This document shows, one piece after another, positions 39,900 through 51,687 of a stretch of 64,000 nucleotides of DNA. Each line of letters starts with the position of its first letter. Position 1 is the stretch's first letter. The stretch comes from Trichostrongylus colubriformis. Lineage: Eukaryota > Nematoda > Chromadorea > Rhabditida > Trichostrongylidae. The notes under the pieces are model-generated. The model was not told the origin of the DNA, made no database searches, and worked only from the letters and a program-made list of their open reading frames with translations. The stretch lies in assembly GCA_963978905.1 (NCBI GenBank), contig OZ022258.1, forward strand, positions 46,360,591 to 46,424,590, written 5' to 3'. The position numbers and the translations under genes were made by a program.

Positions 39900-42380
39900 A
39901 ATCATACAATTAAGTGATGGCGAATAACACCTTTTCACTGAGCTCTGTTTTTTAAGGGAATCTTTATGATGGCTAATGGATTGCAGATGCTTTTAAACGG
40001 CTTTTCGCTGTTTCCGGAGCCCGAGATGATAAAGACCTTATGAAGGACGCTTATCCTCTTAGTCGGAACTAGGGTCCACAATTACATTTGGGGGTTCGAA
40101 AGATATTGGAAGTACAAATGCAGCAGTGATGTCCCATTTGTGGAAACCGAATTTAAGGATGTTAAGATTTGAATGATTTAGGTACCACTTATATGAAAAC
40201 CTAGCATAGGAGGCCTGCAGCCACCCACAGTAATAAGAAATCAGAAGAAGAACTGAGCAGTCGTTTGATGAGTGGGTGAACGATGTTTTGACGGGGCAAC
40301 AAGCCGTGAGGGAGTTTCGAAATGATAAGATAGGTGCTAGGCACCGTTCACCCAGACGGCATGGCATTAATGAGCACAGGCCGTATGAACTTGAGTGACT
40401 TCACGTTAACGTCGTCTGGGTAAACGTGTAATCGGAATAGCTAGCATTTTACAAGAGGTCAGTAGCATGATGATATAGTGACCGTTCGCAGTCTTTGTTA
40501 TCACGCTATCTGCGGTACAAACTGATATGAAGTGCTGCTACATAGATGACGAAAGCGTATTTATAGTAAACAAACTGATTAAAATTTGCGTGCGAAAATC
40601 CACTTTTAATGATCAAAGGAATTACATATTTATAATAGCGAGACGTACAGCATAGAAGGAATTTAGTGGTATCGGATCGATAGTCTGATGAAGCGGCACC
40701 CTCATATGTTCTTCGTACTTTGTTTCTTTGATTTATCATAATTTCAATGAATAATGGCGATTAAGTTAAATCTATTTTGCTGAATTACGGAATTTTGGCC
40801 TGATACTTGGAAAACTGAGCCTCAATAGTGGGACCTGCGAGTGCTACTGTTGCTAGGGAGCCACGTGCTGTGTCGCGGCAAAGGCGAATAAGCGAGGATC
40901 TGATGGCATGGAGACTGAGAAGAAGCTACTACCGATTACCACTCTAAACATTTTTCTGTTCTTTCAATGAAGTGTGACCTTTCCATAATTATTTTAACGG
41001 TTCGAGTGCGATCCTGCGACCCTACCCATGCCCGGTATGTTTCTCGGCCTAACCCTTTCTATTCAAGCATGGCCCCACCACGGCATTCCCCGCGTGGAGT
41101 AGATGGGTCCCCGTAAGCGAAGGAGCATTGCTAAAGTCGTCCAACAGAAGACTCGTCAATTGTAAAGGTTTGGATGAAGGATCGCTAGCATAACAAAGTC
41201 GAAAATAGCATTTTGGAAGGAAACATGATAATTCAAAGCAGTTTTCAGCCAGCTGAACGCCTCATTTCTTTGCGATAAGCGAATCGCACAAGCAAGTTAA
41301 AACAGCATTATGAAGGGAAATATGAAATTAATTCTAAGCGGATTTCAACCCTCATTTCTTCGTGATATGCTAATTTTCAAACTACATATTGTGGTGTTGA
41401 ATAGTGAACTTTATTAAATCCTATTATTCAAATGTGAACGTATACAGTAAGTCCGAAGCATGTCCTTCCTACCCTTGTTTATGACACATGACGGAAAATT
41501 TGCAGAAAATTATTCAGTTTTTGGCCATTTTTGAGTGGTTATGGTTCAGATATTTAGGGTAAATAATTTGAGAAGAAAATGAAATCAGCGCAGATGAGAA
41601 CGAGTACTACGCACCTTGCCGATTCAGTAGATGTGCCTAGAGTGACAGCTGCCCAGTACAACATTTAGAAGCCTCACGGTTCATAATCGTTATGAGTTTT
41701 GCTGGTTCACATTTCTGAAATTTTAAAATTGAAAGGGAGAGGATGAAGCAGAGCACGCCAGTCCCGCGTGGAATGCACCCATCTCGCGCGGTGCATTGAC
41801 TTTTTGAGAGGATAACTAGCACAAAAAGGCGTGGCCTTCAGGTTTTGCCCTGCTTGGGGATCTTCACTGTGCATTCTTAATCTTCTTTTGGTTTGTCAAA
41901 CAACAGTGATTCACTTTTGAGTGTTTTTGTCCCGATACCTTGTGCTAGGATTGATGGTAGTGGTGCTGTGATTACGAGAAACTTTTTTATTAAATGCAAA
42001 CAGTACCTTGATGAAAATATTGGTTATTCGTTTTTTGCTCCGCTATTTTTCCTGTATGTATATTTATCCCGATATCCTTCTCTAGATACCCAGAGTCGAT
42101 ACAACTGCAGGTTTTATTTTTATTTTATTTTTGTGGTAGTTGGCTGCAACAGCGGGTCTCCACATCAACCATGTAAGATACAAGTGCTTTTATTAATTAT
42201 GTCTTCCGTAGATATGTCGAAGGATGTAACTACTACGCTCATTCCAGAATATCCTTGATTCATATAAGTGTACTGGTTTCGTGAAAAAGTGAAAAATTCA
42301 TCGTTTCTGCTCATGTGTGCTTATTCGACCGTTGTTCATACGAGCTAAACCCAAAACGATCTCAATGGTTTGTATTTTCA
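39900..42380. other. Intergenic region between divergent genes
   Basis: About 2.5 kb between the 5' ends of the transporter gene and the small membrane protein gene. No exon was supported. Any shared promoter would lie here, but no motif stands out. Confidence 0.4.
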
Positions 42381-42387
42381 GGTAGTT

Positions 42388-45300
42388 ATGGTGGCGGCAA
42401 AAGCTTTGGAGGTCGCCAAATGGACGGCGGAAACTGCTGTTGGAGCAGTAAAGGCCGTAGTGAATACCAAGGATCCTATTCCCAAGACAGACCTACACCC
42501 ACGAATGCCTGCACGACCATGGACAGCTCAAGAATACGTGAGGAATCTCAACTGGTTTTATCTTTTCCTTATGGATTTTCGCTTTGAATTAGAAACTGGG
42601 CAGCAAAAGTAGACCATTTTGGAGATTCCTATAAAGTTTCAAAATTCTTTGCCTTCGGCTCGCAATATTCGGCACCCTACTTCCACCTTTAGATGCTTAT
42701 TTTGATGTATGGTATGTGGATTCAGGTGTATCGGCCTGCTTTCTCGTACTCTTTCTCTGTATCCACTCATAAGGGCTCCTGCTAGACGTCACATTATTTT
42801 GTAAGGAAAGTTGTAGCCGGTTATGTGCATTCACAAGGTAGCTCTGATTCGTCAGAATTCAATAAATGGTTGCTGCGTTACCCCTTGGAGCAACCACGTG
42901 CGGTCGCATTTTTCACAAATTGTCCTTCTGTAGGCGTTGCAGACTAAAACCCTTACTCAGTCGCCATATTAATCAGGTACAGCACCAAGTGAATCACACC
43001 TTTCCAATCATCAGGACAGCTCCAATAACAGAGCGTTGAGTGAGCATATGCTTTGAAGTCTACTTTTTACGATTTCGCGCTATGTAAGTCTTGAGAGTAT
43101 CATTGAAATGGGATATGCAGATGTGTCCTATGTTACCAGGTGTGCAACGAATGTATTGGTGCTTATTCTGTGAGAAAAGTTATAATCTGAGCAAAGTTAT
43201 GATCTGTCGAAGCACCGTGAAAATTGATCAAAACTTAAAACTTCCCTTCCGGTCTAGTAGCAGCAACTGATTTTTTCACATAAATATATGTAGTGTCTGC
43301 CAGAGCGGTGTGGTTTTAGTCTGTATTTCCAATAAAAGACTTACGTTTCAGTTGCGCATGTGGTCGTGGCGCCATTGCTGGAAATACCTACCTATTTTTC
43401 GCTTCTACATCTATTCTGCGGTCATCGTTTTTGGAGTATTCAAGTTCGTAGTACCAAGTAAGTGCGGCAGTTACGATTCTAGAATCAGCTGTTCTTTTCT
43501 GCTTCGTCCTTCTTTTCTGATCTACTCCGAAATGGAGAGTGCTTCTATAAAGTTACGTTTATAAAGTCCTTATTGTAATGGATGTCTATGTACAGTAGCG
43601 TTAACTCCTACATGAACGAATGGTTTTGGCATTGCTACAAGCCACCCTACTCTTTCTCGTTTTACTCTGAGAGAGGTTTCTGTCATTGTAGGGATTTGAA
43701 AGAGGGCTCGCAGTTGAATGGTCATCCACCTTGAAGAACTATAGAAGTCATGCAATATCACCTTTAAAGACACCGGAACGGGGTAATTTTTGGCCTACGG
43801 TAGCACAGTCGTAGTTCGGACGAATTCAAGGGGCCGCCATTGCACAAACTCGCAATTTGACGCTTTGTTTACCGAGCGATGTTTTCATTGTGAAGTTGTT
43901 CTTTTCTTTTACTTTTTTTTGCTCGTTCTTGTATTGTTTCTAGATGTACTTACATGGATGCTAATGTAGTTGGGAAGGGGCACTCTACGCACTGGGAGTC
44001 AGGTGCTAAAATTAACGTTGGCCCGCGGCCCGTCCCCTACAGCGGACAACTCGGAAAGTCAGTGTGTTGATGCGAATGTAATGCGAATACACAGCCCAGT
44101 GCCGCACTTTTGAATCCGGGTTTTTTCGCCGATTATCGCTTTCAACGTTGAGTGTTCGTTACAAAATGCTCATTTCTTTGCATCTTCCTCTTGTTTCGGA
44201 CCTCTTCCGGTTCCTTTAAGAACTATAGGACTCAGTCGTCTCTATTAGGAAGACAGCGCACAGACTTGGAAATTGTGCTTATTGGGTTGACGGATATTAG
44301 AGAAGTGTGAAAGGGTGGTATTGTGCAATCCACTCTTATGGTACCATGGGAATTGGTAGCGATGTGGTGGATATTTCTTGTGTAGGTAACAGCGGATCAG
44401 ATGTGTAACCGAGCATTTCATCAGTCTGTTTACCAACTTCCCATGTATTTTTAATTTCGGCAATAATAGCAATTTAAATGATGAAAGTTTCAGCATAACA
44501 TAATTATTTCTTTTTTTGTGCCTCACATTGCGCCTTTGATTTGATTCCTTACTTTATGTAATTTTAGTCAAGCCTCGTCATCGCATTATGTATCATCAAG
44601 GAAAGGCTGACTCTCACCACCATGAGGTATTTGTCATTTCAATAATTTGTGCTCAGAAGCGCACTCTTCCAATCAATGCAACGCTCTTTTTCGGTTTTTA
44701 GTAATGCCAGTTGTTCTTTATTTTCGTTGTTGAGATTATTGAAGAACTGCATCCCAAATTCCGTCATCTTTATATGCTGAGGCTAAATTCATTCTGTTGG
44801 TATCTTCATTATCTTCAGCCTTGTACAACTTCTGCTCACTTAGTTACGTATCCTGTTTCCCACGCATCATACCCGCGAGAATTTTCTGCCTTACCATCCA
44901 GCGCTTTTGACAAAACTGACAAAAGCACATTTTTCAGTTTCCAATTTAGTGAATGGACGCAAAGCATAGAAGGGGTGTCCATGTTCAACAGAACTCTCAT
45001 CAAGAATTTGATGTCCTCGCTGGCGTAGTGTAGGTTATGACCGTTGGGTAACAGCGTTAAAAACACTAAAGGTTTCAAAATGTGCCTGCACATTACGCGC
45101 TGGCTAGTAGGTTTAACTTCTCTTTTCTCACCAGCCGCTCGTGTATTCAGTTGCGTACTGTTGAAATCGCAGTTGATTTTATGGTACCGATTTTGTATGT
45201 CGCCCATGTTGCCGGAAAGATCCAAGTCAGCTATTGCGTTTCGAATGGGACGCGCGTCTCGAACATGCCACTTAATCACCAGAACGATTAATGCCAGGTT

Positions 45301-45761
45301 CCTGTTGACGGGGTGGTTTGGGATGACGAGCACCTCTGAAATGGACTTTGTTGACTTAATCTGCATTGACCCACTGCTGGATTTTTTTTTTGTGAAACCA
45401 AGCATAATAATGGGGTGAGCAAAATTATAGGTGAAATTTAGATGTCTGCAGTGGGCATTCAGGTAGTACTTGAAGGTGTTGCTACTTTGCTTTGATTTAC
45501 TGAGCATTAATTTCTTTTTGGCTGTTTTCCCGGTCATTGCTCTGTGTATTCTTCATTTGGTTCCGCACAGGTTTTGTATTGATTGCGCCCGACTGTTATC
45601 GTCATCAAAGCAATCATGTACCTAAGAATCAGCGAACGGATGATTTTATTATTCAGGTTGAACACTGGTATGGCATCCGACAGAAGAAAGCCGACAAGGA
45701 ATATTTCAGGAAGTACAATCCACTCAAGAAAGAGGGAGAGGCCGAAGTTGGAGGTCATTAG
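42388..45761 (+). CDS. Small single-pass membrane protein, 139 aa, unknown family
   Basis: Exons 42388-42537 (ATG just behind a TATTTTCAG acceptor), 43352-43457, 44568-44626 and 45657-45761 (TAG) join with consistent phases. The N-terminal 50 residues are amphipathic and basic (MVAAKALEVAKWTAET), followed by TAQEYLRMWSWRHCWKYLP, one membrane segment (FYIYSAVIVFGVFKFVV), then a charged C-terminus (QKKADKEYFRKYNPLKKEGE). Size and layout resemble small accessory subunits of mitochondrial inner-membrane complexes, but I cannot name a family. Another acceptor at 45570 would put a stop after three codons (VLY), an alternative end. AATAAA lies near 45800. A possible second gene starts at 45949. Confidence 0.65.
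42798..43250. repeat. Fragment of the mariner-type element seen at 10.5 kb
   Basis: TTGTAAGGAAAGTTGTAGCC at the left, and later a CACGTGCGGTCGCATTTTTC type stretch, parallel the 10477-11374 element. It lies in intron 1 of the small membrane protein gene. Confidence 0.5.
44836..45537 (-). CDS. Uninterrupted antisense frame within an intron, 233 codons
   Basis: An open frame with ATG and stop, entirely inside intron 3 (44627-45656) of the plus-strand small membrane protein gene and antisense to it. The N-terminus is basic (MTGKTAKKKLMLSKSKQSS); the rest is mixed, with segments such as NRNLALIVLVIKWHV and LLNMDTPSMLCVHSLNW. Its length is unusual for non-coding AT-rich DNA. No family, splice site or poly(A) signal was recognised. 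It may be a nested intronless gene, a retrocopy or chance. Confidence 0.35.
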   Translation of the reverse strand: MTGKTAKKKLMLSKSKQSSNTFKYYLNAHCRHLNFTYNFAHPIIMLGFTKKKSSSGSMQIKSTKSISEVLVIPNHPVNRNLALIVLVIKWHVRDARPIRNAIADLDLSGNMGDIQNRYHKINCDFNSTQLNTRAAGEKREVKPTSQRVMCRHILKPLVFLTLLPNGHNLHYASEDIKFLMRVLLNMDTPSMLCVHSLNWKLKNVLLSVLSKALDGKAENSRGYDAWETGYVTK

Positions 45762-45948
45762 AAATGATTAGCGCTTCAGGTTAATAGTAAAAGATTTGTG
45801 AATAAATTTGCGTATCTACAATGTTTAATTTTATTCAGTGACTTAATTGATGTAATTTTGCCTGCTCGAAGTCCTTATCAGTAGACTCGATCCGTTTTTT
45901 TATTGATGTCACGATCAAGGCGTTTTGAAAACATTTGTGATCCTTTAG

Positions 45949-46086
45949 ATGAATATAGATATAGAATTGGTTCGAACACATTTAGAAAGACTGAAACGAG
46001 ATTTGGTGTTATATAGAGGGCTTCAGCGAATCAGATTTGAATTCACCATCACACAACGCCATTGCTGTTCCATGGCGGAGCCTTCA
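45949..46086 (+). CDS. Possible first exon of a downstream operon gene
   Basis: ATG at 45949 follows GATCCTTTAG directly, and 46 codons (MNIDIELVRTHLERLKRD at the start) lead to CCTTCA|GTGAGC. It begins 187 bases after the stop of the preceding gene, within the range of nematode operon spacing, and the acceptor could take a spliced leader. The protein is not recognised. A terminal exon at 48352-48573 would be compatible in phase, but the link is not proven. Confidence 0.4.
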
Positions 46087-46259
46087 GTGAGCTATAAGAG
46101 GGCAGTAATTGAAGTGATATCGGGTGGTTTTCAGCTCTACTTCAAATATCTGGCGACATCACGTCATCATAAGGAGCCTTGAAGACTCCAGAAGGGGGAA
46201 AATTTGGTAGATTGTGGAATATGAAAGTAGGAGTGACAAGCAGTGTAACAGTAGAGAGC

Positions 46260-46500
46260 GATCGAAATAAAACGGGGAAAAACCAAGAACTAGGAACGCG
46301 AAAAACCCCCCTTCTCTCTTGCGCCTCTCTGCGTCGCTAGCTGGGGGTAGGTTGCAGACGGGCTAGAGACTATGTCGGCCGGCTGCGAACGCTGTACCGC
46401 CCTCGCCGGCAGCTCACCAGATTGATAGACCGCAGAAAGACACCTGTTGCTGCGGGATCGTAATAAGACCTCAAGTCGCACTTTTTCAATGTGAGTTCCC
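46260..46500 (-). repeat. Dispersed repeat, copy 1
   Basis: Reverse-complement similarity to 50395-50690: both carry a GGGGTTTTT block, a CTACTGTTACAC / CTACTGTTGCAA segment and a TGCCGGC-containing GC-rich core. The copies are diverged. Confidence 0.5.
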
Positions 46501-47229
46501 CACCTCATCTCTTTGTAGTGGAAGGTTTTTTTCTGAAGAACAGGCATTCACAGTTCCCACCTCACGTGAAGCCTTCAACGAAACATAAGTAAATGTGATG
46601 TCTGTTTGGGTAAAAAAGCCCCAAAAAGTATCTGGTATTGAGAAAAAGGTGTTCGAGCTGAAAATGACTGCATATTTTAGTGGGGTAATACGCCTTTCAC
46701 TAGTACGAATCCGCAACATGGTATTGAAGTATCTGTATAGGAACTCACGAGCAATCACGTATTGTGATACCTTTATGTTCCACGAAGGAGTGATGGGATC
46801 AGCGCGCGAGCGATATCCGTTTACGGAGTCGTCGTCACATGCAAGGACCTTGCATAATGTACAGGCTGGCTGTAGTTATGTCATGCGTCTCTTTTCTACC
46901 ACTTTACGATGCTTATACGTTACCGCCTACTGGAATTCAAGCTGTTTCAGAGGTAAGCGGAGTGATTGGTGTGTTATGAGTTTTAGTGAACAAAGGTCGC
47001 AGTATTTCTGATTCTTAGCTAAGTCATGAATTATCTGCGATTCTTAGACGTATATGTGGATCGGTTATGTGTTTTTCGGCCCGTGAAGTTGTCCATTAAC
47101 CAATGAAACCAATCTGCGTAAAGTGATCATGGCGACTTGTTCCAACACCCATCTGTTCGCTTATTTTCGAACGATTTTTTTTATTTTTGAACGACTACTT
47201 TTGAACGAGCGCTGTGCTTCTTAAAGGAT

Positions 47230-47810
47230 TAGTTAAATTACCTTCAAGTACCTTGGTCCAATGATTACATCCGATGGCAGCCTGAGGCATGAATTCAACT
47301 CACGTATTAGTTCGTCTTGGATCAGACGAAGCTCGGTGACGGGCGTTCTCTGCGACAAGGAAGTACCAGAACGCTTCAACACGGAGGTTTACAGAGCCTT
47401 CGTTAGCCTTTTTGCGATCTGTGGCGCTGAAGCCTGACCAGTGATTAGAGAAATGGAAGCATGAACGTGACAGAGGCGTGAATGTTGCGTTGGACGGACG
47501 GAACCATGCGTTTCGAACATACTCGGAATGACACCATACGGCAAAGGTTCGATGCGGCTCCAATAACCGACAAAATGTGCGATGCTCAGCTTCGGTGGCA
47601 TGGCTACGTCATCCGAGCGACTGAATACGCCGTTTGCATATAAGGTCTCTGCCTCGTCTCAAGCAGCAGCGCCAGCACGACACATCACGTGCAGACTGTA
47701 AAGTGGCTGACACAACTGCTGTTCAGACATTCAGTCGGAATTGGTGGCGTCAATTTATCAGAAAAGTGGACCCGGGTCAAAAGGGACTTGCGTGCTACTG
47801 TTAGCCAGAC
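47230..47810 (+). mobile_element. Non-LTR (LINE) retrotransposon remnant, reverse transcriptase 3' end
   Basis: Conceptual reading gives FKYLGPMITSDGSL, then EFNSRISSSWIRRSSVTG and VPERFNTEVYRAFVSL, the pattern that ends many nematode LINE reverse transcriptases (FKYLGS..SSDGS..., TGVLCD, YR). Further on, LRWHGYVIRATEY fits the usual WxGHVxR signature. Frameshifts and stops break the frame and no active site is left. Confidence 0.75.
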
Positions 47811-48351
47811 TTCTTGGCAATTTTAAGCCCCCCCCCCCCTGAGGCAACGAAAACTTGGAGGTGAGATGGCACGCCGTTTTTCGTTTCTGGACCATCTATA
47901 TGGAGAATTTTATGAGTGCCATCGCTCTCAGACAATCTCCTTTCGGTGCGATCTTCTAGAAGTGCGCAACCTAGCATCAAATTTCTGAATCCGAGAATCA
48001 CTCCGGTTTTAAATCAGGGGCCGATCGATTTATCCCGACAGAGGGAAGCCGCGTACAGAAAGCGAGAGTGGGATCAGCTGAGCGGAGAGGTGCGACAAGG
48101 TAGCCGCCGCGGTCATTTGCAGAAGGTCAGAAGGGGGCTCTCCACTCTGAACTCACCCAAAAACTAAAGGCACTGGCTTGCATCACTGAAGATTGCCATT
48201 CAGTCTGCATCCGGGATTTACACTGGGTTTTTTCTACCCAAATTTACTTTTTCCTTTTTTCACTTTTTTCTTTCGTCTTTTATCTCATTAGTTTATTAAT
48301 AAAATAGTAAAGGTGAGCATTTTTTGGCATTGCCTATTTTGACCGTTTCAG

Positions 48352-48573
48352 ATCGATAGCATGATTCGACAGTGCTTCCAGACCCTTTGTAAGGAATGGA
48401 TGTCGGAATGTCATTGGTTCTGCGATTCAGTCAGGGATAAGGTTATTCGAGCCACTTTTGTCAGCGTAGCTACTATGAAATGGATGTCTTTCTTATTTCA
48501 GAACTACCTTAAACGCTGCAAGGATTGCTTGAGTTGGCGTGGACAACAATGTATGGATTGCTTTGAATTATGA
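48352..48573 (+). CDS. Possible terminal exon(s), cysteine-rich
   Basis: After CCGTTTCAG at 48351 a phase-0 frame runs to TGA at 48571-48573. An internal AAG|GTTATT ... TTATTTCAG pair bounds a 60-base segment that could be spliced out without changing frame. The encoded C-terminus is rich in cysteine (CFQTLCKEWMSEC, RCKDCLSWRGQQCMDCF). AATAAA follows near 48622. It may end the gene that starts at 45949. No family is recognised. Confidence 0.4.
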   Translation: MDSMIRQCFQTLCKEWMSECHWFCDSVRDKVIRATFVSVATMKWMSFLFQNYLKRCKDCLSWRGQQCMDCFEL

Positions 48574-48845
48574 CCTTCAAATCACGTAACAAGCCATTTA
48601 CCTCCAAATTTAATCGCTCTTTAATAAATATATTTCCTTACTTGTAATGTGTTATATGTCACTGTAAATAGAACACGTATTTATTATTGCCTTCAAATAA
48701 TGTGAAGATCACAAAACCCAGGTTTTTAATGATACTCACAGCTCTACCAAAGTCAGCATGTAGTGAGTCCTCATTTGTAGCCCAATAAGTGAATGAATAC
48801 AAAACGAGACTGTGAGGAACGTGATGAGGGTTGCCCACTCGGAGA

Positions 48846-48960
48846 TTAGATGCAGGGTACACCGCGAGTCAAGGATTTTTTTACAGGGGAGTCTATTTGA
48901 CGGGTAGGACGGGGGGCTTGTAATTGCAGAGGTCAGCAATGGTCCTAGACCAGATGATAA
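48846..48960. repeat. Single diverged unit of the 12.5-kb tandem repeat
   Basis: Shares the order GGTACACCG, GAGTCAAGGA, CTATTTGACGGG, GGACGGGGGGC, GCAGAGGTCAGCAATG with the units at 12541-12856. Confidence 0.6.
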
Positions 48961-49356
48961 GCGGAACGTGCCGTCAGCTGATCCGGTTATGTAAGGAAAT
49001 ATGATTGAGTTTGAATGATGAATACGAAAAATTCCACTAATAAAATACCTTGTCATACTATGCAATAGGCGGATTCACCGACAGTATACGTAGATGTCAA
49101 AGGGAGAGGGGTCTTATGTGGGTCTCTGTTGAGGGGGTTGAACTGAAGGAGCCTTTTCCTCGACCCTTGGAGATGCTCTAATACGATTCGAATCAGTTCT
49201 TCATCTCACCAGCATAGAATGTTCAAATCAGTTGAAGAAATGAGACTGGAACTCTTCTACGACAGATTGATGTGAGTGAAGCCCCTTTCACAACTGTTCC
49301 ATTTATTTGATCGGTGGCCTTCTGCCGATCAGAACTGATATAATTTAGTATCATTG
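48960..49356. other. Nothing recognised
   Basis: AT-rich stretch between the diverged repeat unit and the mariner, with no supported exon. Confidence 0.4.
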
Positions 49357-49358
49357 TA

Positions 49359-50276
49359 TTAGGTTGTCCTAAAAGTCTTGTAGTATTTTTCCAAAAAAAA
49401 AATCAGTAACTCTTGTTTACTTCGAGGCAGGTCCAGCCGGGTCAGAAATATGGTAGAACGTTCCCTTAGCTTTCTAGGAAAATATATATTGACCCACCAG
49501 ATCCCGTGGAGAGAGCTACAATGCCCGTTGTTGATACCCACCCAACTCGCGGTGTCATCTATTATGAGCGGTCTTGCGGCAATAAAACGACGGAAGCTTG
49601 CCATTCCATCAGCGCTGCATTGGGCAAGGGATGTGTGAGCTACGAGGCCATGCGCCGCTGCTTCATCGGCTTCAGCAACGGCGAGATTGACATGAAGGAC
49701 AAACCACGCTTGGGACTGTGCTGGTTCTGGGACGCGGAAGGAATGCTTTTCGCGAGGTGCTGGTACAAGGCGAGACAGTCACCGCTGCCGTGTGCACCCA
49801 CCAGCTCCAGCAGCTCGCCGTCGCTGTTCGAGAAAAGTGCCGGAAAAGGTCCGCGGTCACCCTTATTCATGACGACGCCCGCTCCCATTTCGCGAAAATT
49901 CCCAGGCCAAGTTATAGGAGCTCGGCTGGGATGTGCTGCCCCACCCGCCATACTCTCCAGACATTGCCCCTTCTAGCTATCACCTTACCCATCCTCTCGA
50001 ATCCTTCCTGGTCAAGAGAAAATTCGTTGATTATGGCTTGCTTGCGAAGGCGATCACTGACTTCTTCGACTCTCAGAACCCAGAGGACTTTGTCTACGTC
50101 AATTGATAAAGATAAAGATAAAGTTCTGGGAGAAGGGAGTCAACGATTTTCCTATAAAGTGGCAGAGGGTTGCCGATAACAATGGTCAATACCTTGTTGC
50201 CTAATTATTATTTGTTGGACAAAAAAATAAAACGTGATGATCAAAAAAATACTACAAGACTTTTGGGACAACCTAA
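49359..50276 (+). mobile_element. Defective mariner transposon, 918 bases
   Basis: Terminal inverted repeats of about 32 bases (TTAGGTTGTCCTAAAAGTCT, then TGTAGTATTTTT) with one mismatch, flanked by TA on both sides (49357-49358, 50277-50278). The plus-strand frame from about 49500 gives a mariner N-terminal domain (RGVIYYERSCGNKTTEACHS, then FSNGEIDMKDKPRLG). It then jumps to the catalytic region in another frame (VTLIHDDARSHFAK; remains of SPD and YHLF). Part of the middle, including the first catalytic Asp, is missing, so the element is non-autonomous. A full mariner is about 1.3 kb. Confidence 0.9.
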
Positions 50277-50394
50277 TATTTCAATTAAGTGAAGACACAG
50301 AACATCAAAGTCACGGTACTAAAGGCATCGGGAGCGATAAGGAGAAAGTGAGAAGTGCGAGTACATGTTCTCTGGAAGCAAATATTCTACCTCA

Positions 50395-50690
50395 GAAGAG
50401 CTGATGTGTGGCGGAATCGAATTTCAAAATCGAGGTTAGGATTCTTATTACGATTCCGCAACATGTCTTGTAGTCCTGCAGCCGGGCGAGTTGCCGGCAA
50501 AGACGGGACAACGCTCGCAATCGGCTGATTCAGCCTCTCCGTCCATCTGCAATCTATCGCGGCTAGTGCCGTAGAGAAGAGCGAAAGAGAAGTGGGGTTT
50601 TTGGGTTCCCATTCCTCGGGGCTTTCACCGTCTTATTTCAATCTTTTCTACTGTTGCAATGTGAGCATCCCCACCTATAATCCACTTTCC
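50395..50690 (+). repeat. Dispersed repeat, copy 2
   Basis: Inverted relative of 46260-46500, see there. The GC-rich core includes GGGCGAGTTGCCGGC. Confidence 0.5.
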
Positions 50691-50902
50691 GCCAAGTTCA
50701 CCCTTTCCTTCAGTTCAACGATGGAAAGAATCAGAGAAATAGTAGAAGGAGTAGTCATTTTTAGAGAAATATTTAGTAGAAGGAGTTGTCATTTTTAGAT
50801 TAACCAGTAAGCAATATATTTTACCCCACTAACTAATCTATGTTGTTTGTTAATAGATTATCTGAGAATTCACAACGAATTTTTCAACATATAGTTAGAA
50901 TA

Positions 50903-51175
50903 GGGCCGAGGTGGTGTAGTGACAGGTGGCGTACACCCCACACTCATGATGCGGGGATCAAATCCCGCATCAACGCCCGCCAAGCCAACCAAGCCTTCCA
51001 TCCCTCCGGGGTCAGCAAATTGATACCAGACTCGTCTGAAAGGATAAAAGGACTGACTTGAACACCGGCTGGTCACCGCAAGTCATTGTATAGGCCTCAT
51101 CAAATTCACCAGCCATCACGATTCTGAATGGAACTGGAATGCGCGGCGCATCCACGGATTAATCAACGCCAAAAA
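50903..51175 (+). mobile_element. tRNA-derived SINE
   Basis: Starts GGGCCGAGGTGGTGTAGTGA, like a tRNA 5' half with a box-A-type promoter. It continues with a T-arm-like GCGGGGATCAAATCCCGC (50951-50968) that holds a box-B-type GGATCAAATCC. A non-tRNA body follows (TTGATACCAGACTCGTCTGA, then a 3' part ending near 51175). A second, more diverged copy lies at 3.46 kb. Polymerase III transcription is inferred from the boxes. Confidence 0.75.
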
Positions 51176-51288
51176 TTTTATCCTTTATCCTTTTATTGTA
51201 AGAATCAGGAAAACGAGTTCATGAACGAATTCGAAAATCCTTGCTAATAGTACATAGTACTTTTTGCACTGCTTCTTAACAAATTCAG

Positions 51289-51362
51289 GTCCCTTTATCG
51301 GCCATCCTGGAGAAGCGCGAAAGCGGATTATAGCACCTCTTGAGAGCCGCCCTTTGGAGCTG
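51289..51362 (+). CDS. Possible upstream exon of the coiled-coil gene
   Basis: Lies between CAAATTCAG and GAGCTG|GTACGA. It reads PFIGHPGEARKRIIAPLE then SRPLEL and ends in phase 0, matching the phase of the exon at 53879 (GRRVSLKNVKLQELKQRL). The joined peptide reads smoothly. Further exons may lie between. Confidence 0.45.
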
Positions 51363-51687
51363 GTACGACGTCGACCGCACGTTTCCAAGCTACTCTTCCT
51401 TTTAGACCCGATTTCATCGTTTGAATCAGCATGCCTTTTCCAGAAGTATTCGTGCTGGTTGAAAATCCTTTTTGAGAGATGTTCGCTTCAGGTTGCTCAT
51501 ATAGTTCTCTTTGTGCTCACTACAGATTCAGCTTCATTCTTCTGCTCTACAACGTTGTTAATGGAGGTAAGTGAAAACATCTGGTGGTAAGTGATTTCAG
51601 ATGTTATGCTGTTGTGCCTATTTCATATGTGCGGTAATTTCGGTTGCGTGTTGGAAGCGAGCTAGGGACCGTACTGGTTGCTTGAAG

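Noticed and set aside
40059..40367. 102-codon minus frame upstream of the riboflavin transporter
   Set aside because: No splice connection to the transporter, no domain, and the transporter already has its start behind an acceptor at 39895.
46595..47011. 138-codon plus frame ending near a GTAAGC donor
   Set aside because: No acceptor, no family and composition like its surroundings; too weak to call an exon.
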